A stretch of 64,000 nt of DNA from Streptomyces sp. NBC_01233 (GCF_035989305.1 NZ_CP108514.1:7110501-7174500), one strand, 5' to 3'. Counted from the first letter of the stretch, positions 17,683-27,391 are shown. Program-made: numbers and translations. The notes: a model not told the origin generated them from the letters alone.

Positions 17683-20249
17683 CCACCGAGACCCACCGCA
17701 CCCGCGTACTTCCCGTCACCGACCTGTCCCTCGTCGTCCTGATCGGGGCCACCGGATCGGGCAAGTCCACCTTCGCCCGCAAGCACTTCAAGCCGACCGA
17801 GGTCGTCTCCTCCGACTACTGCCGGGGCCTGGTCTGCGACGACGAGAACGACCAGAGCGCGAGCCGCGACGCCTTCGACGTCCTGCACTACATCGCGGGC
17901 AAGCGCCTCGCCGCCGGCCGCCTCACCGTCGTCGACGCCACCAGCGTCCAGGCCGACGCCCGCCGTCAGCTGGTCCAGCTCGCCCGCGAGCACGACGTCC
18001 TGCCCATCGCCATCGTCCTGGACATGCCCGAACAGGTATGCGCCGACCGCAACGCGGCCCGCCCCGACCGGGCCGGACTGCCCCGCGCCGTCATCCAGCG
18101 GCACCGCCGCGACCTGCGGCGCTCGCTGCGCGGCCTGGAGCGCGAGGGCTTCCGCAAGGTCCACGTCCTGCGCACCGTCGAGGAGGCCGAGACCGCCGAG
18201 GTGGTCCTGGAGAAGCGGTTCAACGACCTCACCCACCTCACCGGCCCCTTCGACATCGTCGGAGACATCCACGGCTGCGCCTCCGAGCTGGAGACCCTCC
18301 TCGCCAAGCTCGGCTACGAGGACGGGGTCCACCCCGAGGGCCGCACGGCCGTCTTCGTCGGCGACCTCGTCGACCGGGGCCCGGACAGCCCGGGCGTGCT
18401 GCGCCGCGTCATGGGCATGGTGAAGTCCGGCAACGCCCTGTGCGTGCCCGGCAACCACGAGAACAAGCTCGGCCGTTACCTGAAGGGCTCCAAGGTCCAG
18501 CGGACCCACGGCCTCGCCGAGACCATCGAGCAGCTGGAGAAGGAGCCGGAGGAGTTCGTCGAGGAGGTGCGCGCGTTCATCCGCGGTCTCGTCAGCCACT
18601 ACGTCCTCGACGGCGGCAAGCTGGTGGTCTGCCACGCGGGCCTGCCCGAGAAGTACCACGGCCGCACCTCCGGCCGGGTCCGCTCGCACGCCCTGTACGG
18701 GGACACCACCGGCGAGACGGACGAGTTCGGCCTGCCCGTGCGCTACCCGTGGGCCGAGGACTACCGCGGCAAGGCCGTCGTGGTCTACGGCCACACACCG
18801 GTCCCCAACACGGCCTGGATCAACAACACCATCTGCCTCGACACCGGCGCCGTCTTCGGCGGGAAGATGACCGCACTGCGCTGGCCCGAGCGCGAACTGG
18901 TCGACGTACCGGCCGAGAAGGTCTGGTACGAGCCGACGCGCCCGCTCGCCGCCGAGGCGCCGGGCGGCGCTGCATCGGATTCGTCGCGGGGCGTCCGTCC
19001 GCTCGACCTCGCCGACGTCCACGGCCGCCGGGTCGTGGAGACCCGGCACCTGGGCAACGTCAACGTGCGCGAGGAGAACGCGGCGGCGGCCCTGGAGGTC
19101 ATGAGCCGCTTCGCGGTCGACCCGCGGCTGGTTCCGTACCTGCCGCCGACCATGGCGCCGACGGCGACCTCGCGGGAGGAGGGCTACTTGGAGCACCCCG
19201 CCGAGGCCTTCGCCCAGTACCGCAAGGACGGCATCGCCCAGGTCGTGTGCGAGGAGAAGCACATGGGCTCCCGGGCCACCGTCCTGGTCTGCAAGGACGC
19301 CGACGCGGCCCGCGAGCGCTTCGGCGTCGACGGGCCGACCGGCTCCGTCTACACCCGCACCGGGCGGCCCTTCTTCAAGGATCCGGAGGTCACCGAGGAG
19401 GTCCTCACGCGGCTCCGCTCGGCGGTCACCGACGCCGGGCTCTGGGATGAGCTCGGCACGGACTGGCTGCTGCTCGACGGGGAACTGCTGCCCTGGTCCC
19501 TGAAGTCCGGCGGCCTGCTGCGCAACCAGTACGCGGCGGTGGGCGCGGCCTCGGGCGCCGTCTTCCCGGGCGCCATCGCCGCCCTGGAGGCGGCGGCCGC
19601 CCGGGGCGTCGACACCGGTGAACTGCTGGAGCGGCAGCGCGGCCGGGCCACCGACGCGGCCGCCTTCACCGACGCGTACCGGCGCTACTGCTGGACCACC
19701 GACGGACTGGACGGCGTACGCTTCGCGCCCTTCCAGCTGCTGGCGGCGGCCGGGCGGTCGCTGGCCGCCGTACCCCACGACGAGCAGCTGTTCTGGCTGG
19801 ACCGGCTCGTCGCCGCGGACGAGGCGGCCGGCACCGGGCTGCTGCGACGCACCGGACGGATCCTGGTGGACACCGCGGACGAGGACTCCGTACGGGCGGG
19901 CACCGACTGGTGGCTGGAGCTGACGGCCGCCGGCGGCGAGGGCATGGTCGTCAAGCCGCTCCAGGCCTACGCCCGGGACGGGAAGGGCCGCCTGGTCCAG
20001 CCCGGGGTGAAGGTGCGCGGACGCGAGTACCTGCGGATCATCTACGGTCCGGAGTACACCCGTCCGGACCACCTGGAGCGGCTGCGCGAGCGGTTCCTCG
20101 GGCACAAGCGCTCGCTCGCCCTGCGCGAGTACGCGCTCGGCCTGGAGGCGCTGGACAGGCTGGCGGACGGGGAGCCGCTGTGGCGGGTCCACGAGGCCGT
20201 CTTCGCGGTGCTCGCCCTGGAGTCGGAGCCGGTAGACCCCCGGCTCTGA
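17679..20249 (+). CDS. pnkp: Polynucleotide kinase-phosphatase-ligase Pnkp
   Basis: 856 residues from the ATG overlapping the hen1 stop; a 1310-residue reading from 16317 is a shadow through hen1. There are three modules. The 5' kinase has P-loop GATGSGKS (23-30). The 2',3'-phosphatase of the binuclear metallo family has GDIHG 195-199, GDLVDRG 228-234, GNHEN 258-262, H319 and YGHT 370-373. The RNA ligase/adenylyltransferase has nucleotidyl lysine K527 in EKHMGSR, then DGELLPWS, EGMVVKP and VKVRGREYLRIIYG. It heals and seals RNA cut by ribotoxins, acting with Hen1 as a heterotetramer in characterised systems. Confidence 0.95.
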   Translation: MTTETHRTRVLPVTDLSLVVLIGATGSGKSTFARKHFKPTEVVSSDYCRGLVCDDENDQSASRDAFDVLHYIAGKRLAAGRLTVVDATSVQADARRQLVQLAREHDVLPIAIVLDMPEQVCADRNAARPDRAGLPRAVIQRHRRDLRRSLRGLEREGFRKVHVLRTVEEAETAEVVLEKRFNDLTHLTGPFDIVGDIHGCASELETLLAKLGYEDGVHPEGRTAVFVGDLVDRGPDSPGVLRRVMGMVKSGNALCVPGNHENKLGRYLKGSKVQRTHGLAETIEQLEKEPEEFVEEVRAFIRGLVSHYVLDGGKLVVCHAGLPEKYHGRTSGRVRSHALYGDTTGETDEFGLPVRYPWAEDYRGKAVVVYGHTPVPNTAWINNTICLDTGAVFGGKMTALRWPERELVDVPAEKVWYEPTRPLAAEAPGGAASDSSRGVRPLDLADVHGRRVVETRHLGNVNVREENAAAALEVMSRFAVDPRLVPYLPPTMAPTATSREEGYLEHPAEAFAQYRKDGIAQVVCEEKHMGSRATVLVCKDADAARERFGVDGPTGSVYTRTGRPFFKDPEVTEEVLTRLRSAVTDAGLWDELGTDWLLLDGELLPWSLKSGGLLRNQYAAVGAASGAVFPGAIAALEAAAARGVDTGELLERQRGRATDAAAFTDAYRRYCWTTDGLDGVRFAPFQLLAAAGRSLAAVPHDEQLFWLDRLVAADEAAGTGLLRRTGRILVDTADEDSVRAGTDWWLELTAAGGEGMVVKPLQAYARDGKGRLVQPGVKVRGREYLRIIYGPEYTRPDHLERLRERFLGHKRSLALREYALGLEALDRLADGEPLWRVHEAVFAVLALESEPVDPRL

Positions 20250-20420
20250 GGGGACCGGGCCGGGCCGCGTCAGCACGACCCGTAAAGGGGTGGCCCCCGT
20301 ACGGCCGCCAATTAGGTCGTATGGGGGAACTTTCGCGGTGAACTCCGGGAAATCCACCGGCGGGATCGTTCAACCAGGGCAGCGGAATGTCCGCGATCCT
20401 GGAAGGACGGAACGTCACTT

Positions 20421-20933
20421 ATGAAGATGACCGCGCGCGGAAGCATTGCGGCGCTCATGACCTGTATGGCCGCGGCCGGCGCGGCCACCCCGGCCGTGGC
20501 GAACTCGGTGCCGGTCGGTGTACCGCTGGACGCCGGGAAGACCACGCTGGGCGTGGACACCCCGCGCGTGGGCACCGGCGTGCCGGTGCCGGTCGTGGGA
20601 GCGCCCGAGGCGCCCCGCTTCCACAAGGGGGACATGCTCCCGAGCCCACTGCTCCCGGTGGTCCCGATCGGCACCGGGCTCGGCAGCACCCTCGTCACCT
20701 CCCCGGTGCCGAACCTGCTGGGCGAGCCGGAGACGGACGGCGAGGGCTCCGTGGAGGCCCCGGCCACCGATCTGCTCGCCCGGACCCCCGGGCTGGTCGC
20801 CGGCGGTCTGCTGAAGATGCCGGACGCCTCCAACTCCGGGATCCCGAACCTGACCGCGCCCGAACTGGGCCTGACCGCCCCGGAACTCACCGGCGCCCCT
20901 TCGGCGCTTCTCGGCCTCGGCACCCCCCGCTGA
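20421..20933 (+). CDS. Secreted Pro/Gly/Leu-rich protein
   Basis: 170 residues. The signal peptide ([20 protein letters not shown], cleavage after AVA) is preceded by GGAAGGA. The mature chain is low-complexity, with Val-Pro and Leu-Pro turns ([28 protein letters not shown]) and no cysteines or catalytic motif. It looks like a structural or surface-associated exported protein. No sorting signal (LPxTG) or transmembrane anchor is visible. The 170-bp upstream gap contains GGGGAACTTTC and should hold its promoter. Confidence 0.65.
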   Translation: MKMTARGSIAALMTCMAAAGAATPAVANSVPVGVPLDAGKTTLGVDTPRVGTGVPVPVVGAPEAPRFHKGDMLPSPLLPVVPIGTGLGSTLVTSPVPNLLGEPETDGEGSVEAPATDLLARTPGLVAGGLLKMPDASNSGIPNLTAPELGLTAPELTGAPSALLGLGTPR

Positions 20934-20970
20934 GCGGACGCCACGTCAAAAGGCCGCCCGGTCTGGGAAT

Positions 20971-22206
20971 GTGTACGGCATGGGATTCCATGTCGACTCC
21001 GAGACCGGGCGGCTTCGCCGCGTCATCCTCCACCGGCCCGACCTGGAGCTGAAGCGGCTCACACCGAGCAACAAGGACGCGCTCCTCTTCGACGACGTGC
21101 TGTGGGTGCGCCGGGCCCGCCAGGAGCACGACGGCTTCGCGGACGTGCTGCGGGACAGGGGCGTGGAGGTCCACCTCTTCGGGGACCTGCTGTGCGAGGC
21201 CCTCGAGATCCCGGAGGCGAGACACCTCGTACTGGACCGGGTGTTCGACGAGAAGGAGTACGGGCCGCTCGCCACTGATCACCTGCGGTCGGTCTTCGAC
21301 GGGCTGTCCTCGGCCGAGCTGGCGGAGGCGCTGGTCGGCGGGATGACCAAGCGGGAGTTCCTGGAGCGGCACGCCGAGCCGGTGTCCGTGCGCTTCCACG
21401 CCCTGGACACCGACGGCTTCCTGCTGGGTCCGCTGCCGAACCACCTCTTCACCCGCGACACCTCCGCCTGGATCTACGACGGGGTGTCCATCAACGCGAT
21501 GCGCTGGCCGGCCCGGCAGCGCGAGACCGTCCACTTCGAGGCGATCTACAAGCACCACCCGCTCTTCACCACCTCCGGCGCCTTCCACTACTGGTCGCAG
21601 GGACAGGCGGACTACCCCTCGACCATCGAGGGCGGGGACGTGCTGGTCATCGGCAACGGCGCGGTGCTGATCGGGATGAGCGAGCGCACCACGCCGCAGG
21701 CGGTGGAGATGCTGGCGCGGGGCCTGTTCGCCGCCGGCTCGGCCACCACCATCGTGGCGCTGGACATGCCGAAGAGCCGGGCCTTCATGCACCTGGACAC
21801 GGTGATGACGATGGTCGATGCAGATACGTTCACTCAGTACGCGGGGCTCGGCATGCTCCGCTCCTACACGATCGAGCCGGGCGCCGGGCCGCAGGAGCTG
21901 AAGGTGACCGACCACCCGGCGGAGCACATGCACCGGGCCATCGCGGCGGCGCTCGGTCTGGACTCGATCCGGGTGCTGACCGCGACGCAGGACGTGCACT
22001 CGGCGGAACGCGAGCAGTGGGACGACGGGTGCAACGTGCTGGCCGTGGAGCCGGGGGTGGTGGTCGCGTACGAGCGGAACGTGACGACCAACACACACCT
22101 GCGCAAGCAGGGCATCGAGGTGATCGAGATCCCGGGCAGCGAGCTGGGCCGGGGCCGGGGCGGCCCGCGCTGCATGAGCTGTCCGGTCGAGCGGGACGCG
22201 GTCTGA
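20971..22206 (+). CDS. arcA: Arginine deiminase
   Basis: 411 residues from the GTG; the ATG at 20980 is an equally possible start. Converts arginine to citrulline and ammonia. Guanidine-modifying fold with [40 protein letters not shown] (catalytic His) and the C-terminal GGPRCMSCP, in which C401 aligns with the catalytic Cys of known deiminases. It is followed 129 bp later by ornithine carbamoyltransferase. No carbamate kinase or arginine/ornithine antiporter is in the window, so a complete energy-yielding pathway is not shown. Confidence 0.94.
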   Translation: MYGMGFHVDSETGRLRRVILHRPDLELKRLTPSNKDALLFDDVLWVRRARQEHDGFADVLRDRGVEVHLFGDLLCEALEIPEARHLVLDRVFDEKEYGPLATDHLRSVFDGLSSAELAEALVGGMTKREFLERHAEPVSVRFHALDTDGFLLGPLPNHLFTRDTSAWIYDGVSINAMRWPARQRETVHFEAIYKHHPLFTTSGAFHYWSQGQADYPSTIEGGDVLVIGNGAVLIGMSERTTPQAVEMLARGLFAAGSATTIVALDMPKSRAFMHLDTVMTMVDADTFTQYAGLGMLRSYTIEPGAGPQELKVTDHPAEHMHRAIAAALGLDSIRVLTATQDVHSAEREQWDDGCNVLAVEPGVVVAYERNVTTNTHLRKQGIEVIEIPGSELGRGRGGPRCMSCPVERDAV

Positions 22207-22276
22207 GGCCACCCCCGGGCGGCCGCCGGTCCAGTGGAGGGGGCAGGGGAGGGCGGGAAGAGGGTACTGTATATCA

Positions 22277-22292
22277 ATACGGAGGATCGTAT
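22277..22292. promoter_or_regulatory. Inverted repeat between arcA and ornithine carbamoyltransferase
   Basis: ATACG-GAGGAT-CGTAT sits in an unusually A/T-rich patch (TACTGTATATCAATACGG) 44 bp before the carbamoyltransferase ATG. It could be an operator for the second gene or part of its promoter. It does not clearly match the ARG box. Confidence 0.35.
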
Positions 22293-22335
22293 AGACTTCC
22301 AGCATCCCCTGTCACCGTGACGCTGGAGCGACCCC

Positions 22336-23355
22336 ATGGCCACCGACCTCGCAGGCCGCAGTTTTCTCAAGGAGCTCGACTTCACGGCCGCCGAGTTCCG
22401 CGGCCTGGTCGAGCTCGCCGCCGAACTGAAGGCGGCCAAGAAGGCCGGGGTCGAGCAGCGCCTGCTCCAGGGCAGGAACATCGCGCTGATCTTCGAGAAG
22501 ACCTCGACGCGGACCCGCTGCGCCTTCGAGGTCGCCGCCGCGGACCAGGGCGCCCACACCACCTACCTCGACCCCGCGGGCTCCCAGATGGGCCACAAGG
22601 AGTCCATCCGCGACACCGCGCGGGTGCTCGGCCGGATGTTCGACGGGATCGAGTACCGCGGCGACAGCCAGGAGGCCGTCGAGGAGCTCGCCGTCCACTC
22701 CGGCGTGCCCGTCTTCAACGGTCTCACCGACGACTGGCACCCCACCCAGATGCTGGCCGACGTCCTCACCATGACCGAGCACACCGCCAAGCCGCTGGAC
22801 CGGATCGCCTTCGCCTACCTCGGCGACGCCCGCTTCAACATGGGCAACTCGTACCTGGTGACCGGTGCGCTGCTGGGCATGGACGTACGGATCGTGGCGC
22901 CCAGGGCCTACTGGCCGGCCGAGTCCGTGGTGGCCGCGGCGCGGGAGCTCGCGGAGGGGAGCGGCGCCCGGATCACCCTGACCGAGGAGGTCGCCGAGGG
23001 GGTCGCGCAGGCGGACTTCGTGGTCACCGACATCTGGGTGTCCATGGGTGAGCCCAAGGAGGTCTGGGACGAGCGGATCGCGGCCCTGTCCCCGTACGCC
23101 GTGACCATGGACGTGCTGCGGGCCACCGGGAACCCGGACGTGAAGTTCATGCACTGCCTGCCGGCCTTCCACGACCTGGGTACCAAGGTGGCCCGGGAGA
23201 TCCACGAGCGGCACGGGCTGGAATCCCTGGAGGTGACCGACGAGGTGTTCGAGTCGGCGCACTCCGTCGTCTTCGACGAGGCCGAGAACCGGCTGCACAC
23301 CATCAAGGCCGTCCTCGTGGCCACGCTCGGCCGGCCCGGCCGGAGTGACGCATAG
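22336..23355 (+). CDS. argF: Ornithine carbamoyltransferase
   Basis: 339 residues. Forms citrulline from ornithine and carbamoyl phosphate, or runs backward in arginine catabolism. Carbamoyl phosphate motif FEKTSTRTR, ornithine loop DDWHPTQ and HCLPAFHD, and the SMGEP loop are intact. Linkage to arginine deiminase suggests the catabolic role (arcB), while biosynthetic argF use cannot be excluded. An A/T-rich inverted repeat upstream suggests its own promoter. Confidence 0.93.
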   Translation: MATDLAGRSFLKELDFTAAEFRGLVELAAELKAAKKAGVEQRLLQGRNIALIFEKTSTRTRCAFEVAAADQGAHTTYLDPAGSQMGHKESIRDTARVLGRMFDGIEYRGDSQEAVEELAVHSGVPVFNGLTDDWHPTQMLADVLTMTEHTAKPLDRIAFAYLGDARFNMGNSYLVTGALLGMDVRIVAPRAYWPAESVVAAARELAEGSGARITLTEEVAEGVAQADFVVTDIWVSMGEPKEVWDERIAALSPYAVTMDVLRATGNPDVKFMHCLPAFHDLGTKVAREIHERHGLESLEVTDEVFESAHSVVFDEAENRLHTIKAVLVATLGRPGRSDA

Positions 23356-23399
23356 TCATACGCCGCGTGGCACTGGCTCGCTGATCCGCCGTTCCACTG

Positions 23400-23772
23400 T
23401 TTCCACCTGCTGGGCCCCGGCCTCGGCAAGCTTGACTGCACCTGCGGCAGGGCTGGGAACCGTCGCCCGCCCGCAGGAGCCGCTCCGCCTGCGCCAGGAA
23501 CCGCTCACCCAGCCGTGGTTCGGCAGCCGTCGCGCGGATCGGACGGTGACGAAGTCCTGAGCGGGGGACTGCCGTTCAGGCGGTCGCCGGCCGTGCGCCC
23601 GGTCATGTGTCCGGTCATGTGCCCGGTCATGTGCATCCCGCGCTGCAGCGCATCCGGCGTCTTGCCGCCGGCGGCGACCCGCGCCCGCAGGAACGCCGCG
23701 AGCTCCGCCGCCCCGCAGTCTCCGCCCCGACGGGCGCCCCCGGTTCCCGCCGGCCTTCTTCCGCCCCGTCAT
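23400..23772 (-). pseudogene. Frame-disrupted remnant of a minus-strand gene
   Basis: An ATG at 23772 has a perfect GGAGGGAAG four bases upstream and begins MTGRKKAGGNRGRPSG. Plausible coding continues in different frames (AAELAAFLRARVAAGGKTPD; GERFLAQAERLLRAGDGSQPC), so at least two frameshifts would be needed to join it. The boundaries are approximate and the original family is not recognised. Confidence 0.3.
23601..23636. repeat. Three 12-bp tandem repeats
   Basis: GGTCATGTGTCC, GGTCATGTGCCC and GGTCATGTGCAT lie head to tail. On the minus strand in one frame they give MHMTGHMTGHMTG. They fall inside the degenerate minus-strand remnant. Confidence 0.7.
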
Positions 23773-23911
23773 GTCACTTCCCTCCCGCGTGCCCCGGGGC
23801 CGCCTGCCTCTCCCATGGATGCCTCGGGCGACTTTGCCGCCGATTTCCGCATGGGCAGGACCACCCGCAAGGCGGTCCCCCCCCGAGTCGGCACGTGCGT
23901 GGAGGCAACTG

Positions 23912-24175
23912 GTGACCGAGATTCCTGCCCAGCGAGGCGGACCTCCGCCACGCGAGATTCTTCGCGAGGCATACAGGGCCGCAGAGTCGAGGGCACTCGT
24001 CAGCTCTCGCGTCCGCGCCCTCTCGGACGACAGCAAGGTCCAGGTCATGAACGAGGCCCCGTCCGCGCACGTGGAGCCCTCCACCGGCCCGGTGGAGGGC
24101 TCCACGCGGAGCCGGGGTGCCCACGGGCACCACGAAGGCCGCCGCGAACACCGACGCGATGTCGCGCTTCTCTGA
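23912..24175 (+). CDS. Possible small gene
   Basis: GTG at 23912 has a GGAGG six bases upstream. The first ~55 codons read VTEIPAQRGGPPPREILREA then YRAAESRALVSSRVRALSDD, a plausible helical protein with weaker GC3 bias than its neighbours. Against it, the later codons run through a 35-nt hairpin and become His/Arg-rich. No family recognised. The real product may be shorter or the gene may be broken. Confidence 0.3.
   Translation: MTEIPAQRGGPPPREILREAYRAAESRALVSSRVRALSDDSKVQVMNEAPSAHVEPSTGPVEGSTRSRGAHGHHEGRREHRRDVALL
24071..24105. terminator. Strong 15-bp hairpin
   Basis: GTGGAGCCCTCCACC (24071-24085) pairs perfectly with GGTGGAGGGCTCCAC (24091-24105) across a GGCCC loop, and each arm is itself partly self-complementary. 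It lies about 100 bp before the enoyl-CoA hydratase start and would insulate it from upstream transcription. No U-tract. Confidence 0.6.
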
Positions 24176-24208
24176 CGGCAGTCACGATCTGGTGATACCG
24201 TCGATCGT

Positions 24209-25036
24209 GTGAGCCCCTTCACCGGTTCCACAGCAGCGACCGAACGGTGGCACCACCTCCGGGTCACCCGGCAGGACGGCGTAGCCACCGTCACCTTCGA
24301 CCGCCCCGAGAAGCTGAACGCGCTCACCTTCGGCGCCTACGCCGACCTGCGCGATCTGCTCGCCGAACTGTCCCGCGAGCGTTCCGTGCGGGCCCTCGTC
24401 CTGGGCGGCGAGGGCCGCGGCTTCTGCTCCGGCGGGGACGTGGACGAGATCATCGGCGCCACCCTCGCCATGGACACCGCCCAGCTCCTCGACTTCAACC
24501 GGATGACCGGCCAGGTGGTGCGCGCCATCCGCGAATGCCCCTTTCCGGTGATCGCCGCCATGCACGGGGTGGCCGCCGGGGCCGGCGCCGTCCTCGCCCT
24601 CGCCGCCGACTTCCGCATCGCCGACCCCACCGCCCGCTTCGCCTTCCTCTTCACCCGCGTCGGCCTCTCCGGCGGCGACATGGGCGCCGCCTACCTGCTG
24701 CCCCGGGTCGTCGGCCTCGGCCACGCCACCCGGCTGCTGATGCTCGGAGAGCCCGTACGCGCCCCCGAAGCCGAGCGGATCGGCCTGCTCAGCGAGCTCA
24801 CCGAGGAGGGCAAGGCCCACGTACGGGCCGCCGAACTCGCCGCGCACCTGGCCTCGGGGCCCGCCCTCGCCTACGCGCAGACCAAGGCGCTGCTCACCGC
24901 CGAACTCGACATGCCGCTGGCCGCGTCGGTGGAGCTGGACGCCGCCACCCAGGCCCTGCTGATGAACGGCCAGGACTACGCGGAGTTCCACGCGGCCTTC
25001 ACCGGGAAGCGGCCGCCCGCCTGGAAGGGCAGGTAG
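24209..25036 (+). CDS. Enoyl-CoA hydratase/isomerase family protein
   Basis: 275 residues, GTG start. Crotonase fold with oxyanion-hole segments LGGEGRGFCSGGDVDEI and HGVAAGAGAVLALAADFRIA. Hydrates or rearranges an enoyl-CoA. It stops 4 nt before the fused monooxygenase/reductase gene. It therefore most likely acts on the non-aromatic CoA products of that enzyme in aminobenzoate (or salicylate) degradation, not in general beta-oxidation. Confidence 0.88.
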   Translation: MSPFTGSTAATERWHHLRVTRQDGVATVTFDRPEKLNALTFGAYADLRDLLAELSRERSVRALVLGGEGRGFCSGGDVDEIIGATLAMDTAQLLDFNRMTGQVVRAIRECPFPVIAAMHGVAAGAGAVLALAADFRIADPTARFAFLFTRVGLSGGDMGAAYLLPRVVGLGHATRLLMLGEPVRAPEAERIGLLSELTEEGKAHVRAAELAAHLASGPALAYAQTKALLTAELDMPLAASVELDAATQALLMNGQDYAEFHAAFTGKRPPAWKGR

Positions 25037-25040
25037 CCGC

Positions 25041-27293
25041 GTGTCTCCGGGCGCCATGCGGGTCGCCGTCGTCGGCGGGGGACCGGGCGGGCTGTACGCC
25101 GCCGCGCTGCTGGCCCGCCAGGGCCATGCCGTGGAGGTCTGGGAGCGGGGCGCCCCGGACGACACCTTCGGCTTCGGCGTGGTCCTCTCGGACGAGACCC
25201 TCGGCGGCATCGAGCGGGCCGACACCGTCGTCTACGCGGCCCTGAGCGCCGAGTTCGTGCGCTGGGACGACGTGGACATCGTGCACCGCGGCCGGATGCT
25301 GACCTCCGGCGGCCACGGCTTCGCCGCCATCGGACGGCGCCGGCTGCTGCAGATCCTGCACGAGCGCTGCGCCGGGCTCGGCGTCCGGCTCCGCTTCCGC
25401 ACCGCGGCCCCGGACGCGCGGGACCTCGCCGCCGCGTACGACCTGGTGGTCGCGGCGGACGGGGTGCACAGCGCGATCCGGGAGGCCGGGGCCGCGCACT
25501 ACGGGCCGACGCTGACGCCCGGGCGCTGCCGCTACATCTGGCTCGCCGCCGACTTCGCCTTCGAGGCCTTCCGCTTCGAGATCGCCGAGACCGAGCACGG
25601 GGTCATGCAACTGCACGCGTACCCCTACTCGGCGGACGCCTCCACGGTGATCGTCGAGATGCGGGAGGAGGTCTGGCGGGCGGCCGGCCTCGACCTGTGC
25701 GACGAGGACGAGTCCGCGGCGCGCTGCGCCAAGATCTTCAGCGAGGCCCTGCGCGGACGGCCGCTGCGCGGCAACCGCTCGGCCTGGACGCGGTTCGACA
25801 CCCTCGTGAACGAGCGTTGGTCACACGGCAACGTGGCCCTGCTCGGCGACGCGGCGCACACCGCCCACTTCTCCATCGGGTCCGGCACCAAGCTGGCCGT
25901 CGAGGACGCGCTCGCGCTCGCCGAAGCGGTGGCCGGCGCGGAGGGCGACGTACCGGCCGCCCTCGCCGCGTACGAGGCGGCGCGCCGCCCGGCGGTCGCC
26001 AGCACCCAGCGGGCCGCGGCCGCGAGCCGGGCCTGGTTCGAGGAGATCGCCGGATACGTCGACCAGCCCGCCCGGCAGTTCGCCTTCAACCTCCTCACCC
26101 GCAGCCGCCGGGTCACGCACGACAACCTGCGGCTGCGCGACGAGCGGTTCGCGCGCGCGGTGGAACGGGACTTCGGCTGCCCGGACGAGCACACCCCGCC
26201 GATGTTCACCCCCCTCACCCTGCGCGGCCTGACCCTGCGCAACCGGGTCGTCGTCTCCCCGATGGACATGTACTCGGCCGTGGACGGAGTCCCGGGGGAC
26301 TTCCACCTCGTGCACCTGGGCGCCCGGGCCCTCGGCGGGGCCGCCCTGGTGATGACGGAGATGGTCTGCATCTGCGCCGAGGGGCGGATCACCCCCGGCT
26401 GCGCCGGCCTCTACACCCAGGAGCAGGCGGCGGCCTGGCGGCGGATCGCCGATTTCGTCCACACCTCCGCACCCGGGACCGCGCTCGGCGTCCAGCTCGG
26501 GCACGCGGGCCGCAAGGGCTCGACGCGGGTGATGTGGGAGGGCATGGACGACCCCCTCCCGGAGGGCAACTGGCCGCTGGTGGCCGCCTCGGAGCTGCCC
26601 TACAGGCCGGGCGTCTCGGCGCTCCCGCGCGCCCTCGGACAGGCGGACCTGGTGGCGCTGCGCTCCGAGTTCGCGGCCGCCGCCGTACGCGCCGCCGACT
26701 GCGGCTTCGACCTGCTGGAACTGCACTGCGCCCACGGCTACCTGCTCTCAGGCTTCCTGTCCCCCCTGACCAACCACCGCACGGACGGCTACGGGGGCTC
26801 CCTGGAGAACCGGCTGCGCTTCCCGCTGGAGGTCTTCGACGCGGTCCGCGCGGTCTGGCCGGAGGACCGCCCGATGACCGTCCGCCTCTCGGCCACCGAG
26901 TGGGCGCCCGGCGGCACCACGCCCGAGGAGGCGGTGCGGATCGCCGCCGCCTTCGCCGCGCACGGCGCCGACGCCATCGACGTCTCGACCGGCCAGGTGG
27001 TCGCGGACGAGGCCCCCGAGTACGGACGCTCGTACCAGACCCCGTACGCCGACCGGATCCGCAACGCCCTCGGCGTCCCCGTCATCGCGGTCGGCGCCAT
27101 CTCCTCCTGGGACGACGTGAACTCCCTGCTGCTGGCCGGCCGCGCCGACCTCTGCGCGCTCGGCCGCCCGCACCTCTACGACCCCCACTGGACCCTGCAC
27201 GCGGCCGCCGACCAGTCCTACGAAGGCCCGGGCGCCCCCTGGCCGGCCCCGTACCGCGCGGGCAGCCGCAAACCGCCGACGGGGCGCGGCTGA
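25041..27293 (+). CDS. Bifunctional aromatic acyl-CoA monooxygenase/reductase (2-aminobenzoyl-CoA or salicylyl-CoA type)
   Basis: 750 residues; GTG at 25041, or ATG at 25056 just before RVAVVGGGPGGLYAA. Residues ~6-380 are a class A flavin monooxygenase (GxGxxG, then GDAAHTAHFSIGSGTKLAVEDA). Residues ~390-745 are an old yellow enzyme-type reductase (PMDMYSAVDGVPGDFHLVHL, QLGHAGRKGS, LSPLTNHRTDGYGGS). This fusion is that of 2-aminobenzoyl-CoA monooxygenase/reductase, which hydroxylates and dearomatises the ring. Salicylyl-CoA 5-hydroxylases are close relatives. The CoA ligase, acyl-CoA dehydrogenase and RidA nearby favour aminobenzoate. Confidence 0.88.
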   Translation: MSPGAMRVAVVGGGPGGLYAAALLARQGHAVEVWERGAPDDTFGFGVVLSDETLGGIERADTVVYAALSAEFVRWDDVDIVHRGRMLTSGGHGFAAIGRRRLLQILHERCAGLGVRLRFRTAAPDARDLAAAYDLVVAADGVHSAIREAGAAHYGPTLTPGRCRYIWLAADFAFEAFRFEIAETEHGVMQLHAYPYSADASTVIVEMREEVWRAAGLDLCDEDESAARCAKIFSEALRGRPLRGNRSAWTRFDTLVNERWSHGNVALLGDAAHTAHFSIGSGTKLAVEDALALAEAVAGAEGDVPAALAAYEAARRPAVASTQRAAAASRAWFEEIAGYVDQPARQFAFNLLTRSRRVTHDNLRLRDERFARAVERDFGCPDEHTPPMFTPLTLRGLTLRNRVVVSPMDMYSAVDGVPGDFHLVHLGARALGGAALVMTEMVCICAEGRITPGCAGLYTQEQAAAWRRIADFVHTSAPGTALGVQLGHAGRKGSTRVMWEGMDDPLPEGNWPLVAASELPYRPGVSALPRALGQADLVALRSEFAAAAVRAADCGFDLLELHCAHGYLLSGFLSPLTNHRTDGYGGSLENRLRFPLEVFDAVRAVWPEDRPMTVRLSATEWAPGGTTPEEAVRIAAAFAAHGADAIDVSTGQVVADEAPEYGRSYQTPYADRIRNALGVPVIAVGAISSWDDVNSLLLAGRADLCALGRPHLYDPHWTLHAAADQSYEGPGAPWPAPYRAGSRKPPTGRG

Positions 27294-27321
27294 ACGCGAA
27301 CAGGCAGTCCGATCATGGTCG

Positions 27322-27351
27322 TTGACCCCGGACTACACCGTTGGATAATCT
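27322..27351 (+). promoter_or_regulatory. Promoter of the carbamoyltransferase-STAND operon
   Basis: TTGACC (27322-27327), an 18-bp spacer and TAATCT (27346-27351) make a good vegetative-type promoter about 40 bp before the carbamoyltransferase GTG. It lies just after the aromatic CoA gene ends, so the downstream block has its own promoter. Confidence 0.6.
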
Positions 27352-27391
27352 GCCCGCTCAGTATCACTGCAGCACACGGGGGTGGGGCGCG

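Larger units (their letters stand above)
23356..24208. other. 853-bp region without a convincing intact gene
   Basis: Between ornithine carbamoyltransferase and the enoyl-CoA hydratase no frame holds a recognisable protein. On the minus strand, protein-like stretches switch frame: MTGRKKAGG after a strong Shine-Dalgarno at 23772, then AAELAAFLRARVAAGGKTPD in another frame, then GERFLAQAERLLRAGDGSQ. This pattern is typical of a decayed gene. It also contains a short tandem repeat, a possible small plus-strand ORF and a long hairpin, each listed separately. Confidence 0.5.

Noticed and set aside
22261..22300. ARG box (ArgR operator) before ornithine carbamoyltransferase
   Set aside because: The A/T-rich inverted repeat does not match the TNTGCATAnnnATNCANA-type pattern well enough to name ArgR.
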